51,935 bases of DNA from Paulinella micropora (GCA_009731375.1 BJOX01000279.1:318033-369967), one strand, 5' to 3'; counted from the stretch's first letter, positions 28,276 to 40,335 are shown. The notes: generated by a model not told the origin, from the sequence alone. Translations and numbers: made by a program.

Positions 28276-29745
28276 ATGACTGTCCGCAACACGCTAGCCA
28301 AAGTGGCCGCGTTCTCTTTGCTGATCGTGACGCTGTACTCTGGTCGGCCCTTGATAGCCATCTCAACGACGTCGTTCGCTCCTGACGACCTAACTGCGCG
28401 GTTCTTCGTGCGGTGGGGCGTGGTGGTCCTGGTGGCCCTCACCATTACATTTGGTATGTTCCGGACATTTGGCATGTTCCGGACAATCCGCACTTTTCCA
28501 AACCGCACTGCTGACAGGACCGGCCCGGTCAGCCAGGCTGGTCCGACAGTTAGCTCGTCCACGAGTGTGTCTTGCCCAGCGTGGCTCGACGAGACAGAAG
28601 AAGTTGAGCTTTGGCCCGCTCTTCTCTCTCTCAGGCCGCTTTGGCAAGCTCTGCGACCACACCTCCGTGCGGATGTTTGGCCGCTGCTCGATGTCGATCC
28701 CTACCTGTCCCCAATGTCCTCACAGGATAAAGATCTACTTCTGCTGCGCTTCCTTCGTGCAGAGCGCAACGAAAAAAGTCCAAACATCGTAGCGACTGCC
28801 TTGCAACGACTGGAGGAAACGGCTAAGTTCCGCGCCGAGTATCACGTCCTCGATTTCTATCGACCCAGTCAGGCCACTATGTTATCTATGCATGCCTTCA
28901 ACCACGACGCCGCGCTCTACTTCGCTGATATCGGCCTTACAGACCACGATGGTCAACCGGTCATGATCGGACGCCTACGGCTAATAGACAGCATCCCCGT
29001 CGATTCTGCCAACCACCTCCGCGCTGCCGCCCTTGTAGTAGAGAGGCTGGCTACTGCTGTTCGCTACCCGGCACGCCGTGCCTCCTATCTGCTGGACTGT
29101 GGCGCTGTTGAACAGTTAGAAAAAAGATATTGGGACGATTTCCCGCCCCCGTTGGCTGGTCAGCAATTGAGCTATGGCCCACACCTCCCTCACCACGAAA
29201 GCATACAACCAGGGCTTCCGATTTTGCGTGAAGCCATCCGCCTCTCCTCCACTTACTATCCCGAGCTCTTGCAGCATATCATTTTCTATCGCGTCCCTAC
29301 GTGGCTACGTATCACGCTCAAAATCGCCTCCGCCTGGGTTCGTAAGCACACTCGCGACAAATGGGTGTTTATCAGTGAAGAACAGCGCGCCTCCCTGAGC
29401 CAATATATTTCTCTCAGCTTGCTGCCTCAAGACTTCGGAGGTCAAGGGGTGAGACTGAATGGGGATAATTTTATGCGGCTTGCGTTGAGGCGTTATGATG
29501 AGCTGCATTGTGGAGAAGAAGGTCCTCGCTTACTCGAGTTTTTTCGCACGCGACAGCTGCCCAACGGAAACACACAGCATGAGCAGGCCGGATCGACCCC
29601 GAGACCGAAACGCAAGCACCCCGGGCGGGTCTCGTTGGTTCGACGAATACGCAAGTCGGCTGCGAGCGCAACGGGCATGCATGGCTTCTTCAGCGGCAAG
29701 GGCCACTCGCGACCGCCATCCAAGACCGATCTTACCTCCTCCTGA
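28276..29745 (+). CDS. SEC14-like (CRAL-TRIO domain) lipid-transfer protein
   Basis: 489 residues without introns. An N-terminal hydrophobic stretch and a second one at about residues 45-62 could anchor it in a membrane. CRAL-TRIO N region: DLLLLRFLRAERN near residues 155-167. The lipid-binding domain has the typical YPELLQHIIFYRVPTWLRI and KWVFISEEQ, then LSLLPQDFGGQG near residues 375-395. Such proteins move phosphatidylinositol and related lipids between membranes. The tail is basic (RPKRKHPGR). GC content is far above that of the viral genes, which marks it as host. Two near-identical FGMFRT units occur near residues 59-69. Splicing cannot be excluded. Confidence 0.85.
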   Translation: MTVRNTLAKVAAFSLLIVTLYSGRPLIAISTTSFAPDDLTARFFVRWGVVVLVALTITFGMFRTFGMFRTIRTFPNRTADRTGPVSQAGPTVSSSTSVSCPAWLDETEEVELWPALLSLRPLWQALRPHLRADVWPLLDVDPYLSPMSSQDKDLLLLRFLRAERNEKSPNIVATALQRLEETAKFRAEYHVLDFYRPSQATMLSMHAFNHDAALYFADIGLTDHDGQPVMIGRLRLIDSIPVDSANHLRAAALVVERLATAVRYPARRASYLLDCGAVEQLEKRYWDDFPPPLAGQQLSYGPHLPHHESIQPGLPILREAIRLSSTYYPELLQHIIFYRVPTWLRITLKIASAWVRKHTRDKWVFISEEQRASLSQYISLSLLPQDFGGQGVRLNGDNFMRLALRRYDELHCGEEGPRLLEFFRTRQLPNGNTQHEQAGSTPRPKRKHPGRVSLVRRIRKSAASATGMHGFFSGKGHSRPPSKTDLTSS

Positions 29746-30400
29746 CCTTCTCAGTAGATATCGATAGTATTTTCTTTACTTGAAAAAACAAACGACCTTG
29801 CGAACACGGTGACTTTGAACATAGTAATATTATTCTCAGTATTAATAAGTTAAGCAGCTTCCATCTGCCCTGCCGCTCTCAGACTGACTAGTTTGCCGGT
29901 TTGTTCTCTTTCTTAGGTTTCTTCCGAGTCTGCTGGCGGTCGACACTAGCATTTCTTATATTCAGAATTGGATTCTGATCTGTGGCCACCGTCACGCCGC
30001 CACCTCAAGTTTTGTCCTGATTTTCAAACTCGACTTGACCGTTGAGCGGCGGGGCGTAAGATGATACCAGGGCCGCGAACCTTTGTAAAATTTTGGCATT
30101 GTGTGGACATCACCTCCCGGGCCGCCGTAGTAGTGTGTCGGACCGGTTACTTTAATGTCTTAATATTCATTATTAATATTATCGTTTGAACTCCGAAAGT
30201 TTCAAGTTCAAGTTAGGTGACCGGCTCAACAGCCGGTGAAGTAAACTAGCCTAGTATCAGTAATCTAGCCTAGTATCATCATGGCCGGAAAGTTAAAACA
30301 GGTATTAATATAACCGGATGATATCTTCAAATTGATATAGCTCAGAGTCATCTATACTACGTGACTCTGCATCACTCTGTAGATGCGGATCATATTGGGC
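29746..30400. other. Host intergenic DNA, no gene seen
   Basis: Mixed-composition sequence downstream of the SEC14-like gene. I see no open frame of note and no RNA gene. Confidence 0.5.
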
Positions 30401-30760
30401 AGGTAAAAACTTATTTATAGATTTCGTCTGGCCGGACACGTCTGAAATGCCAATTTGATCCTGGTCTTTTGGCGGCTTTTTGTCTTTGCGTCACTGAGCT
30501 AATATAACTCGGAGACATCATTCTCCTTTTGAGGACTGTGTTTGGTTATATTACCGACTTACTCTTCCATTGAGCTATCGTTGGGCATAGTACATTTGGA
30601 GTCCATAGCTAAAGGCTGATTTCTTTTCTGATCTGTCGTACAGACATCAGATAAGCACAAATTTATTTTTCGCTGATCTGTCGCACAGACGTCAGAAAAC
30701 AAACACTTCTACTCATCCTCAAACAAAAAACTTACAAACAAGCAAATCAATTTGTCACAA
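30401..30760 (+). repeat. Dispersed repeat, copy 1 (5' region of Gag-like element)
   Basis: 30402-30507 is almost identical to 50486-50593 (AGATTTCGTCTGGCCGGACA...), and 30508-30660 is similar to 50752-50900 (GAGGACTGTGTTTGGTT, GAGCTATCGTTGGG, ACATTTGGAGTCCA). Both copies precede a Gly/Glu-rich Gag-like N-terminus by about 700-900 bases in the same orientation, so they look like 5' untranslated or terminal regions of one retroelement family. Confidence 0.8.
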
Positions 30761-31212
30761 GCTGGCATAACCTTTAGCACTTGTGCACATTTGGCTTCTG
30801 TATGCTCTTCTACAAGACACCAAACCACACCTACTCCACTCCCTCTTGCTGCTTGCATAAAGCCAAGTAGGACAAGTGCGAAAGAAACATCAAACAAACA
30901 CCTAGACAGCCTGAGGAGAAACGAGCAAAGCACTCCCACTCTCTGTTCTGAACCATTTTCCTTGCATTTTCTCTGCAGAAACCAGAGGAAATTGCACATC
31001 TCTCACACAAAAGCAAGACAAGTATCGAAGCACTGTCCGACGACAGACTGACTTCTACAAAACAGCTCTTTTGACCAATCTATCGTTATCTCTGTTTAGG
31101 GCCTGACGCCCCATAACTATTTCAACAGAGAAAAGGAAGAGGTTGCATAGAGTGATAAGAATAACAGGGAAAAAAAAGAAAAAAAAAGCAGACGAGACTC
31201 TCATAACATAAG

Positions 31213-33604
31213 ATGGAAGACGAGAATGAGCAGGCTGGTGTGACACCAACTGATTATGGTCCTAGTGAGGGAGGAGAGGAGCAGGAGCAGGAGACTCTGT
31301 ACTCTGAAAAGAGGGGGATACTAGGGATAGAGATGAAGAGGAGAGAGAGGAGTATACAGCCGATGTAGAGTCGACAGGGGGGGGGGGGGGGGNNNNNNNN
31401 NNNNNNNNNNNNNNNNNNNNNNNNNNNNNNNNNNNNNNNNNNNNNNNNNNNNNNNNNNNNNNNNNNNNNNNNNNNNNNNNNNNNNNNNNNNNNNNNNNNN
31501 NNNNNNNNNNNNNNNNNNNNNNNNNNNNNNNNNNNNNNNNNNNNNNNNNNNNNNNNNNNNNNNNNNNNNNNNNNNNNNNNNNNNNNNNNNNNNNNNNNNN
31601 NNNNNNNNNNNNNNNNNNNNNNNNNNNNNNNNNNNNNNNNNNNNNNNNNNNNNNNNNNNNNNNNNNNNNNNNNNNNNNNNNNNNNNNNNNNNNNNNNNNN
31701 NNNNNNNNNNNNNNNNNNNNNNNNNNNNNNNGACATATCTGCAACACTCTACGCTGCTGTGCTCGTTGCGGAATTTCATGAACGCACAAACATACAGTGG
31801 AAAAATAAACGCACAACTGCAGTATGGCTGTCTGTCTGTGGTGTCCCCACTGATATCAAGAATCTAGAAAGAAAGTTCAAAGGTAGAAACCAAAGTGGAA
31901 TTGAGTTTGCCCTTGAGGCTTTTGTAACTGCCTTCACACGGGCTTACAACGAGATGTGCAAAGCCCTGAAAGACAACACAAGGCAACATCCTGCTTACGA
32001 GGAGGTTGACCAGTCTTGTCAGGTGCTTGAACGCCTCACACAACTCCATAAGGGCCTCTTTGAGGGGAAGGAGCAAAAACCAACATGGAAGCAATGGGCA
32101 CACACGAAGAATCACACTCTCATTAAAGGCCCTCTCACAACAATCCCAAATAATAACAGAGCTGATAAGTCTTCCATGAGAGAAAAGGCACACTTCCTCT
32201 AGTGCTACAGGGCTTGCACAGTTCGTGACTCATCTAGCATGACAGGTGAAAGAACAAGAGACGAGACAGAAAGAGGAGAAGGAGCAGAGGGAGAAGATAG
32301 CTGTGGCAATGGCAGTAGCACGGGTGGCTCCACAGCCAACGGCTCCACCTACCACATCTAACCAAGTTCCAAAGAAAGCAGGAGGAGGACCCACAGGAGG
32401 AGGACCCCAAGGGGGAGGGACAGTAATTAACTTGACTGACTCCCAGAAGAAAAAGCAGGCGCTGCAGGCAGCCCTAGCTAAAATCAAAATTGGGGGAGGG
32501 GGCCTTAAGCTCTATGCTATCACTGCCAATGAGGCTGAGACAGAGAAGACCCTCGTGACTAAGTTCAATGAGATGCACAGATGCTTCCAGCAAAACCAGT
32601 GTGAGGTGGAGCAGGAGTATGAAGTCCTAGAACATCTCTGTGATCGATCCCTCCTTGGAGCTGGTTTTGATCGTATAACTTACGAAAGGTACAGAGGAGA
32701 GGAGGAGCTAGCAAGGAAAGGTGGACATGCAGAGATGAGTTGTACTCTGGCCATTGCTGCCCTCATTCGATACTTTAAGGTAAGTGGATACCAACACTTG
32801 TGCACTGGCACATTGATTGGGTTTGAAATTTTCGACTTAGTATCGGAGCAGTTGCAGTCTGTCACTCAGCTTGCATCTGTCTTAACAAATGTGGGCACCC
32901 AGTACACTCTCTTTTATAACCACAAAGCCATACTCCTATATTTCCTCAGTGCTTTGCACGTCTACAACAAAAATAAGCTCACACTGCTCATGCAAGACTG
33001 CAAAACCTTTGATAAGGTAAAACACTTGAACTTTTTGGAGATGAGCGTCTTTGAGGCCAAGACTAAGGCCGTGAGCCCAAAAATGTTGTGGACCGAAGTA
33101 ATGACCGCTTGTCAGAGGCTCGACAGCCAGACAGCATCCTTGATTGGTTCTGCATCGGCTTCTGCTCAACCGCAAGCCGCACATACGCAACGATCTCTAG
33201 GAAAGCGACCAAGAGAGAACAGTCGTGAAGCTAACACACCTTGTATTCGTTGGTGGGCACGGGCACAATGCTTCAAACACACAAATAAGAAATGCCCGTA
33301 CAACCACGATGTCGAGGACACCCGCATCCGAAACACACTCCTCAAGAACGTACGGTCGGACGAAACCAACACCGTCGCCGTTCTGCGCCGACTGCGCAAG
33401 GATCAGGGGTGGAAATTACAGGATGTCGCGGACCATGACCACGAACTAGCTGACGCGATCAATTCTCTTTTCGCTAGAGATGATCAGAGGACTGCAGCCA
33501 TCATGATAGAAGCCGCAAGTAGAGGAAGAGGTGCAACACGAGGAAGAGGAGGAGGGAGAGGAATCAATCGAGGAGGAGGAGCCCCTTTCGCACGAGGCAC
33601 ATAG
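31213..33604 (+). pseudogene. Gag-like retroelement protein with CCCH zinc finger, broken
   Basis: Pieces in order: an acidic N-terminus from ATG 31213, with a frame change before 31366; gap 31393-31731; an open frame from the gap to 32202; then another frame, 32246-33604 (452 codons). The last holds a helical capsid-like region, a C-x8-C-x7-C-x3-H finger (CIRWWARAQC...CPYNH, about residues 340-360) and an RG-rich tail (RGRGATRGRGGGRG). Finger plus RGG tail points to RNA binding. No reverse transcriptase follows, so the copy is partial. Family not certain; an ordinary CCCH host protein is less likely because a second copy starts at 51621. Confidence 0.6.
31393..31731. other. Assembly gap (339 N)
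   Basis: Gap inside the Gag-like gene, preceded by a G run of about 16 bases that probably stopped the sequencing. Confidence 1.
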
Positions 33605-33860
33605 TGTCACTCGCGGGGGGGAGAGAGGATTTGTGAGAAGAGGAGGAGAAAGAGGAGTATTTCAAGATAGAGGAGGAGGAAGATGGGTTGGCCGAGGTGG
33701 ATACGGCAGCGCAGAGCGCCCGTACCACAGAGATGGGGGCTGGGCAGACGGCTCGAGCTCAAGCTCGAGTTCCTCAGCACCACAGGCCTATGCGACATCA
33801 GGCGCAACCACTACCGACACTGATGCCGACTCAGGTAACAGATTCGAGGTAGTCCAATGA
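33531..33860 (+). pseudogene. RG/Glu-rich frame continuing the Gag-like tail
   Basis: Overlaps the end of the 32246-33604 frame in another register. It continues the same composition (RGGERGFVRRGGERG, GRGGYG) and ends in a Ser run and an acidic tail. It is probably the true C-terminus reached through an indel or frameshift. Confidence 0.45.
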
Positions 33861-34172
33861 CTAGCCTGAGAAGGAGGGAGAAAACAGAACAACAAACATT
33901 GCACGACACACCGTTGTACAGGTCCCAACCAAGGATACATACAAGTGAGTCTAAGAGCCCACAGCAGGCCACAGACCAACTCAAAGATAGTATAATACCA
34001 GTACACACATCACGACAACAAACAGTGCATGCTGCTAATAGGCAGGCGAGTAAAGCGCTGGCAAAGAGAAAGCAGGCGGGCCTGTCGCAGCCACAGCCGA
34101 AGAAAGTAAGAATAGAACCGGCAATCCATCTTATCAATTTGCCGAGCCTGTGACAGACAATAGACAAGGAGG

Positions 34173-34520
34173 ATGGAGGACATCAACCTCTCCTCACTGC
34201 CTCAAACAGACTCGGAAAGCAAGGACAATCATCCTTCGCCTGTGAACAATACCCAAAAAGAGATTACGAAAACTGCAGCAAGGGAGGAGGAGGCGAACCT
34301 CGAGAAAAGGATACAGATTTTAGAACACAAGCTCCTTGTATTGGCCTTAAAAAGTCACCGGCCAGACGCTTTATGCTGTACAAACCTTTTTTGTGAAACA
34401 TTAAATACCTTTATAAACGTTGGTAATGATACTATGGCGAATATTAATATTGTCGGCCGGAAATTTATTACGAAACACCATGCGTGGTTAAATGTTCGAG
34501 TGCCGCAAGAGTTGATTTAA
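34173..34520 (+). CDS. Hypothetical 115-codon frame
   Basis: A Ser/Asn-rich start, a helical stretch (EEEANLEKRIQILEHKLLVLALK) and a C-terminal part that runs into the 248-bp direct repeat. No family is recognised. It may be a remnant of the retroelement's next gene. Confidence 0.3.
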   Translation: MEDINLSSLPQTDSESKDNHPSPVNNTQKEITKTAAREEEANLEKRIQILEHKLLVLALKSHRPDALCCTNLFCETLNTFINVGNDTMANINIVGRKFITKHHAWLNVRVPQELI

Positions 34521-34735
34521 TAAACAAAGCCCTCCGACAGTGGACTGAAGAGGCCAAGGCGCATGCCGGGGCGCCACTCAAGCAGAGCGAGTGCAAACCG
34601 GTCGCTAGAGTTTAGGGCGGTGTAGCTATTTGTCAATGAAAACTCATATGCTAAGTGTAACTGTCGCAAGCCGCGACTGCCGTAAGCCGCGGCCCGCCCT
34701 AGACAGGTTCATGCGACCCGGCAATACTCCAGGCC
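34488..34735 (+). repeat. 248-bp direct repeat, copy 1
   Basis: Near-identical to 35176-35423 (AATGTTCGAGTGCCGCAAGA...). A partial third copy of its end lies at about 34788-34853 (CCGCAAGCCACAGCCCGC). Such direct repeats after a Gag-like gene recall LTRs or the split repeats of DIRS/Ngaro elements. Confidence 0.9.
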
Positions 34736-35175
34736 TGCACTATCCGGAGTATAGAACGGAGTATTAACATCGTTGCTACGATATGCTATACCGCAAGCCA
34801 CAGCCCGCTCTAGTCAGGGTCACCACCTGACACTACTCCTGGCCTCAACAAGGGAGGGAAGGGAGGGAGAAGCAAACGTCAACGAAAGCCAAGAAAAAGA
34901 ATTATGAAGCAAAAAGAAAGCACTGCCAATTTGGGGATCCCCCGGAAGCAAAACGAGTGGTGAAGTAAAAGATATAATTCCCAGCGATATGGAAGAAAAC
35001 AACGCAAAAAGGGAAAACGAGAACGTCGGGCCACATAGCTAGTGGCACCACACAAGCAACCGCAAAACCAGCCACTAGAAACAACACGAAAAGAACAAAC
35101 ATGGCCGCTATTAAATAACTCTCGCTATACTTGAAATTTAACCATGATAAACACATATGCATGCATTTATCTACA
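34736..35175. other. Spacer between direct repeats
   Basis: 440 bases without a gene. It contains a diverged partial repeat (34788-34853) and A-rich purine stretches. Confidence 0.6.
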
Positions 35176-35423
35176 TTAAATGTTCGAGTACCGCAAGAGT
35201 TGATTTAATAAACAAAGCCCTCCGACAGTGGACTGAAGAGGCCAAGGCGCATGCCGGGGCGCCACTCAAGCAGAGCGAGTGCAAACCGGTCGCTAGAGTT
35301 TAGGGCGGTGTAGCTATTTGTCAATGAAAACTCATATGCTAAGTGTAACTGTCGCAAGCCGCGACTTCCGCAAGCCGCGGCCCGCCCTAGACAGGTTCAT
35401 GCGACCCGGCACTACTCCAGGCC
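35176..35423 (+). repeat. 248-bp direct repeat, copy 2
   Basis: Same length and orientation as 34488-34735, with a handful of substitutions, so the duplication is recent. Confidence 0.9.
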
Positions 35424-35496
35424 ACCCAGGGCCGAAAGCCTCTCAGCCCACAGATGCGAAGCACCCCAAACAAAAGGAGGAAGTTCTCCAGAATAA

Positions 35497-35630
35497 GGTA
35501 TAGCAAAAGAAAAGAATGAAAATGTGAACAAGAAAATGCGGCAGAAGAAAAATAAGAAGCATGAAGAGAAACACTTGATGAGGCCCGCCTTAAGCTTGTG
35601 TTGCTGTTAACGTTGTTATTTTTGTTGTTT

Positions 35631-35679
<49 letters not shown>

Positions 35680-35730
35680 CTGTTGTTGTTGTTGTTATAA
35701 AGCTGAGCCCATGCCGGGCAGCGACATGCT
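35497..35730 (+). repeat. Diverged direct repeat with (GTT)n insert, copy 1
   Basis: GCGGCAGAAGAAA, AAGCATGAA, GCCCGCCTT and AAAGCTGAGCCCATGCCG line up with 37773-37947 in the same order. Here a GTT array (35598-35698) sits where the other copy has TTCTCTCTTTC. Confidence 0.6.
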
Positions 35731-37500
35731 CGTCGATTCCGGCAACGGTTGACGCCCACTCAGGGTCAGCATCACACGACCTTGCCTACAGCTTTACATC
35801 CTCTATCGTCTCGATCGAATCTCCGAGCTTGCTCTTCCTTGGCTCATAATTGCAGGTAGTAGCTCGCCGATCAGCAGCTGGCGCGCCTGCTCCAAAATCT
35901 CCAAGCAATCCCGGCCCCGGTCTGGCGCAGCATCGCATCCCCCTGGTCGATCGTCGTCGTCCAGCAACAGGTACATCAGCAAGTTGAAGAACGCGCCCAC
36001 CGCGGCAGCCGTCTGTGGTACACAGCTCTCAGTACTAGTCCACTACGCCCAGGATAGCGGCCGGCTGCGCCTGGTACAAGAAGAACGACTGTGGCAGCTT
36101 CGACGAGGGGAGCGGCGACTTGCGGCCCTTGCGCAACAGCTCCCACGCCGTCGCCTATGCGTCCAAGCAGCACCCTTACACTGTCCAACTTGTTCAGAAC
36201 TAGCGCTTCACGCGTTGCCACAGCTTCTGCAGCCCCAGCCATTAGTGCCGGCTGAACTCCTCGTGGTCCACGCCGCACGCGCACATTGCCGCCACTCGTT
36301 GCCCACATTGGCGCGCCTCCGCCTCGTAGAGATACACCTTGAGAGTGCCCACAGCTACTTGCGCGATTCGGATCACACAGGTTATGAACAGCTCCAGCAT
36401 TTGCGCAGTGGGCTCCCAAAAACGGATGAGGTGTTCACGAGTGCTGAAAAGCTCAGCAAACTTGCGCAGCCGGTTACCCCCTAACGCGCAGTTGCGAGTG
36501 GTGCTGTAGGCATATGCATGGCCTGCCCCCAGATATTCGACTGTGTCATCCACTAGGACAAATAGATGCAGCATGCGCATTGACTCATGCCGGGTGAAAA
36601 GAAACGTAGTACTAGCCGTACCAAGCGGGTTTAGGACAATGCTTAAAATACATTAAGCTAGCGCTAGCCGCGCGCGTCCTAGCCAGACTAGCTACCCGGC
36701 ACTACGTACCAGTCATCTAACAGCTATCCAGCTGCAACGGCTTGGAGAGTGAGAGGGAGAGAGAGGGGGGGGGGGGGGGGGAAAANNNNNNNNNNGGCGC
36801 GCCGCCGTCGTTACTTCGTGCAAGTTTGGCCCGATGGCAGCACAGAAATTCCGCAAACACCGCAACTCCCGATGAGCCTCTGCCTGCGTCTTCCTTGTAG
36901 ACTAAATTGTCAAAAGAATTGTCTAAAAGCAATGAGGGGGCTCTAGCTCTTGGCCACCACCTTCAGTGGCTGCATGAAGCGCGCAAATTTGTTCCCGGAC
37001 GAAACGAAACAGAACTTGCCGCAGAGTTCAACGAAGAACCAACGCCGCTCTCCAACGTCCCACACTGTGGAGACCTGCTGATATTCACCTAACCACTCCA
37101 TCACTGCCACACACCGCTTAGCCTTGACGTCTGGAAAGCGGTCACGGAGCCACGCCCTGTCCCCGTCCGACAGCTACCTTGCAACGGAGGTAGGGGCACC
37201 CTGTGCCCAACGCGCACTCGCCGGCGCTCCTTCAGCACAGGGAGGTCAAATAGCCTCCTGCCCCGCCCTGCACGGCTCTAAACTCTACTAACAGAGCAAC
37301 AGCGTCGTCCGGTGCCGGCCGGCGCCGGCCGGAGCGCATCTGGCTTCAAGGGCAGTCACCATCGATGAGCTGCCCACAGCTCACCGTCCCAACTCCGCGC
37401 CCAGCAATTGGCTACCGTCGGCACAACGACGTGCAACATTTTCAAGCACTGTATGCCCTTCGGCGAAGTGGCTCAGCACTAGGGCACTAGCAAAAAGTGA
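35731..37500. other. GC-rich stretch with broken frames, no gene called
   Basis: Minus-strand frames look partly coding, for example 36242-36580 (112 codons, LRKFAELFSTREHLIRFW) and about 36945-37160 (FVELCGKFCFVSSGNKFARF), but they are split by stops and a 10-base gap at 36786-36795. I recognise no family. A decayed host gene or transposase is possible. It lies between the direct repeats at 35497 and 37773. Confidence 0.35.
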
Positions 37501-37772
37501 AGCCATCGCGCCCGCCCTAAGTCGTTGCTCAGCGTCGGGACAGGTGGCGTTCGCGAACGCTCGACATCGTCAAAGAAGCGCACTCTACCAGTCTCGCTCT
37601 GTAGCGTCCGCGCCCGGGCGCTTAAGAACCGAAAACATTTTATCACGGCGCCCCCTCTGCCTTCGTCCGCACCCGCTCCCAGAACCAATCCGGCATTGGC
37701 GGGAAAGGCCAGCTTCGCCGCCCGAAGCAACAGCGATCTCATCGAGCGATTTGAAAGCGGATAGAGAGAGCA

Positions 37773-37946
37773 GGATAAGGTATAGAAGAAACAAAAGAAA
37801 AGAGAAAATGCAAAGAGGCTACAGAAACAAAGTGGGCGGCAGAAGAAACTATAATAAGCATGAACAGAATTCAAAATGCTTCGCGATGCCCGCCTTTGCT
37901 TCTCTCTTTCTTTTGTGTGGGTAAAGCTATGCCCATGCCGAACAGC

Positions 37947-37947
<1 letters not shown>
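37773..37947 (+). repeat. Diverged direct repeat, copy 2
   Basis: Counterpart of 35497-35730, followed by a poly-T run of over 50 bases and the large gap. Confidence 0.6.
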
Positions 37948-38000
<53 letters not shown>

Positions 38001-38736
38001 NNNNNNNNNNNNNNNNNNNNNNNNNNNNNNNNNNNNNNNNNNNNNNNNNNNNNNNNNNNNNNNNNNNNNNNNNNNNNNNNNNNNNNNNNNNNNNNNNNNN
38101 NNNNNNNNNNNNNNNNNNNNNNNNNNNNNNNNNNNNNNNNNNNNNNNNNNNNNNNNNNNNNNNNNNNNNNNNNNNNNNNNNNNNNNNNNNNNNNNNNNNN
38201 NNNNNNNNNNNNNNNNNNNNNNNNNNNNNNNNNNNNNNNNNNNNNNNNNNNNNNNNNNNNNNNNNNNNNNNNNNNNNNNNNNNNNNNNNNNNNNNNNNNN
38301 NNNNNNNNNNNNNNNNNNNNNNNNNNNNNNNNNNNNNNNNNNNNNNNNNNNNNNNNNNNNNNNNNNNNNNNNNNNNNNNNNNNNNNNNNNNNNNNNNNNN
38401 NNNNNNNNNNNNNNNNNNNNNNNNNNNNNNNNNNNNNNNNNNNNNNNNNNNNNNNNNNNNNNNNNNNNNNNNNNNNNNNNNNNNNNNNNNNNNNNNNNNN
38501 NNNNNNNNNNNNNNNNNNNNNNNNNNNNNNNNNNNNNNNNNNNNNNNNNNNNNNNNNNNNNNNNNNNNNNNNNNNNNNNNNNNNNNNNNNNNNNNNNNNN
38601 NNNNNNNNNNNNNNNNNNNNNNNNNNNNNNNNNNNNNNNNNNNNNNNNNNNNNNNNNNNNNNNNNNNNNNNNNNNNNNNNNNNNNNNNNNNNNNNNNNNN
38701 NNNNNNNNNNNNNNNNNNNNNNNNNNNTTTTTTTTT
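37948..38736. other. Poly-T tract and assembly gap
   Basis: Poly-T from 37948 to 38000, 727 N at 38001-38727, then T again to about 38736. The poly-T probably continues into the gap from both sides. Confidence 0.95.
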
Positions 38737-38935
38737 TTGGTAGTAAGCTCTTAAAAGCATGGTAATAAATATTTTAAGCAAAGCCCAAGCCGAGCTCCCC
38801 CTTTTTTAAACAAACTTAGTGAAAGTAAAAGCCACGCTGATGCTGAGCATATGCAGCCCTGCATAGCATTCAAATTATGGCCGGACAGCAACTAAAAACC
38901 ATAGCTCAGGCCGAGCTACAAATTGCAGAACATGA
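38737..38935. other. Short unique stretch
   Basis: About 200 bases without a supported gene between the poly-T and the purine tract. Confidence 0.5.
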
Positions 38936-39488
38936 TCAAAAGAAGAAGAAGAAGAAAGAAGAAGAAGAAAAAAAGAAGAAAAGAGAAGAAAGAAGAAAAA
39001 GAGAAGAAAGAAGAAAAAGAGAAGAAAGAAGAAGAAAAGAAGAGAAAGAAGAAAAAAAGAGAAAGAAGAAGAAAAGAAGAGAAAGAAGAAGAAAAGAAGA
39101 GAAAGAAAAAGAAAGAGAACAAAAGAAAAGAGAAAGAAGAAGGGAAAAGAATTAGGAGAAAAAAGAAGAAGAAGAAGAAGAAGAAGAAGAAGAAGAAGAA
39201 GAAGAAGAAGAAAAGAAGAAGAAGAAGAAGAAGAAGAAGAAGAAAAAGAAGAAAAAGAAGAAAAGAAAAAGAAGAAGAAGAAGAAGAAGAAGAAGAAGAA
39301 GAAAAGAAGAAGAAAAAGAAGAAAAGAAAAAGAAGAAGAAGAAGAAGAAGAAGAAGAAGAAGAAGAAAAGAAGAAGAAAAAGAAGAGAAGAAAAAGAAGA
39401 AGAAAAAGAAGAAGAAGAAGAAGAAGAAGAAGAAGAAGAAAAGAAGAAGAAAGAAGGAGAAAGAAGATCCAGAAGAAAGAAAGAAAAA

Positions 39489-39520
<32 letters not shown>

Positions 39521-39804
39521 AAAAAAAAAGAAAGAAAGAAAGAAAGGAAGAAAGAAAGGAAGAAAGAAAGAAGGATGAAAGGAAGGAAGGAAGGAAGAAA
39601 GGAAGAAAGAAAGAAAGAAAAAAAGAAAGAAAGAAAGAAAAAAAGAAAGAAAGAAGAAAGGAAGATAAAAAGAAAGAAGAAAAGAAAGAAAGAAAGAAAG
39701 AAAGAAAGAAGAAGAAGAAGAAGAAGAAGAAGAAGAAGAAGAAGAAGAAGAAGAAGAAGGAGGAGGAGGAGGAGGAGGAGAGAGAGAGAGAGAGAGAGTG
39801 AAAG

Positions 39805-39845
<41 letters not shown>

Positions 39846-39848
39846 GAC

Positions 39849-39879
<31 letters not shown>

Positions 39880-39955
39880 AGAGAAGAGAAGAAGAGAAGA
39901 AGAGAAGAGAAGAGAAGAGAAGAGGAGAAGCTGCAGAGAAGAGGAGAAGCAGAGA

Positions 39956-39988
<33 letters not shown>
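38936..39988. repeat. Kilobase polypurine tract, GAA/GAAA/GA
   Basis: Over 1 kb of almost only A and G on the plus strand, changing from GAA to GAAA to GA motifs. All long open frames here (Lys/Glu/Arg-rich or Ser/Phe/Leu-rich) are by-products of composition. Confidence 0.95.
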
Positions 39989-39993
<5 letters not shown>

Positions 39994-40306
39994 CGAACTG
40001 CTTGACATCACCCACCTATACACCCTCCGTATATGCATAGAAAATCACCCATTCATTTACCCTAAAAAACATCTCAACAGACCACTCCACAACAACACCT
40101 TTACACCAATCAATATCATACACTCATACAAAACCCGATACTCAACAAAAGGCAACCTCTTTGTTAACCACAAAGACCCATACCTCACCAAGATCTTTGC
40201 AGATCAATGGAAGTCAATCCCAAAACATATAACAGATGAAACAAAAATCAAACCATTCAAGAAAGCACTAACTGCATATATACTAAAACACCAACAAACA
40301 TCATAG
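39989..40306 (+). pseudogene. C-terminal remnant of a non-LTR reverse transcriptase
   Basis: The last 100 codons of an open frame read LDITHLYTLRI, SYKTRYSTKGNLFVNH and FADQWKSIPKHITDETKIKPFKKALTAYIL in order. The W-x-S/L-I-P...FKKxL pattern is the usual end of LINE-type reverse transcriptase proteins. Upstream is only the GA tract, so it is a 5'-truncated copy, the usual fate of LINEs. Confidence 0.65.
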
Positions 40307-40335
40307 TACATATAACGTATGCACACACGCGGAAA

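Noticed and set aside
35976-36580. Host gene or hAT-type transposase on the minus strand
   Set aside because: Frames are short and split, and I could not find a catalytic or zinc-finger motif.
38875-40038. 387-codon Ser/Phe/Leu-rich minus-strand frame
   Set aside because: Antisense reading of the polypurine tract; no domain.
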